DNA from: Neisseria musculi
Lineage (GTDB): Bacteria; Pseudomonadota; Gammaproteobacteria; Burkholderiales; Neisseriaceae
Length of the DNA stretch: 64,000 nucleotides
Assembly (NCBI RefSeq): GCF_014297595.2
Contig: NZ_CP060414.2
Location: 1,736,001-1,800,000, forward strand
Direction of reading: 5' to 3'
In this document: one piece after another, positions 63,973 to 64,000 of the stretch
Layout: every line of letters starts with the position of its first letter
Numbering within the stretch: the stretch's first letter is position 1
Program-made: the position numbers and the translations under genes
The notes under the pieces: generated by a model
The model's input: only the letters and a program-made list of their open reading frames with translations
Database searches by the model: none
What the model was told of the DNA's origin: nothing

Positions 63973-64000
63973 GCCCGATTGTAAATACACCCATCCAAGC

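Overview
The window is chromosomal DNA of a commensal-type Neisseria or a close relative in the Neisseriaceae. The evidence is the very frequent 12-mer AGGCCGTCTGAA, the AG-DUS dialect of the Neisseria DNA uptake sequence, often placed as inverted pairs that act as terminators. Gene order is neisserial (pilM-N-O-P-Q with aroK and aroB, divergent ponA; metK beside an LpxL acyltransferase; farR with a flavin reductase; nrdR near ribD). Gaps carry degenerate Correia-like repeats. No tRNA, rRNA or CRISPR was seen.

Layout. 1-27 kb is mostly housekeeping: a 5'-truncated PhoH-like ATPase, hisC-hisB, lpxL, metK, zapG, miaB, selO, ruvC, murU, a decayed IS481-type insertion sequence, an esterase-like lipoprotein without its nucleophile serine, a TM2 protein, trpC, an RlmL-like methyltransferase, a His-rich glycine-zipper protein, a metallophosphoesterase, pta, a clpB remnant and aroB. 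27-36 kb is aroK, an unrecognised small secreted protein, the type IV pilus assembly operon pilMNOPQ on the minus strand, and divergent ponA. The 3' end of pilQ plus the small gene form an AT-rich island that looks recombined. farR and an HpaC-like reductase follow.

37.3-45.9 kb is the most interesting part: a complete type I peptide export system (C39-peptidase ABC transporter, HlyD-type adaptor, TolC-type channel). Between adaptor and channel lies an AT-rich array of at least nine small genes with 15-16 residue double-glycine leaders (one has a longer leader, one is a pseudogene, one appears to have an ATT start), plus three small membrane proteins that may be immunity proteins. Several genes encode under 60 residues and are easy to miss. 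The predicted mature peptides range from a 65-residue glycine-rich microcin-like protein to 14-44 residue Trp/Pro/Arg-rich peptides. The picture is a multi-peptide class II microcin locus.

45.9-48.4 kb returns to conserved genes (nrdR, a lipoprotein, ribD). 48.8-64 kb is a glycan locus: wbpA, wbpB, wbpD and wbpE genes for UDP-GlcNAc(3NAc)A, an embedded FAD oxidoreductase related to GlpD, a Wzx flippase, a Wzy-like polymerase or ligase, four GT4 glycosyltransferases (one frameshifted, two tandem paralogues), a PglC-type phosphoglycosyl transferase overlapping an ATP-grasp gene (resembling a split PglB2), and a HAD hydrolase. Together they would make and flip a lipid-linked glycan for surface polysaccharide or O-linked protein glycosylation.
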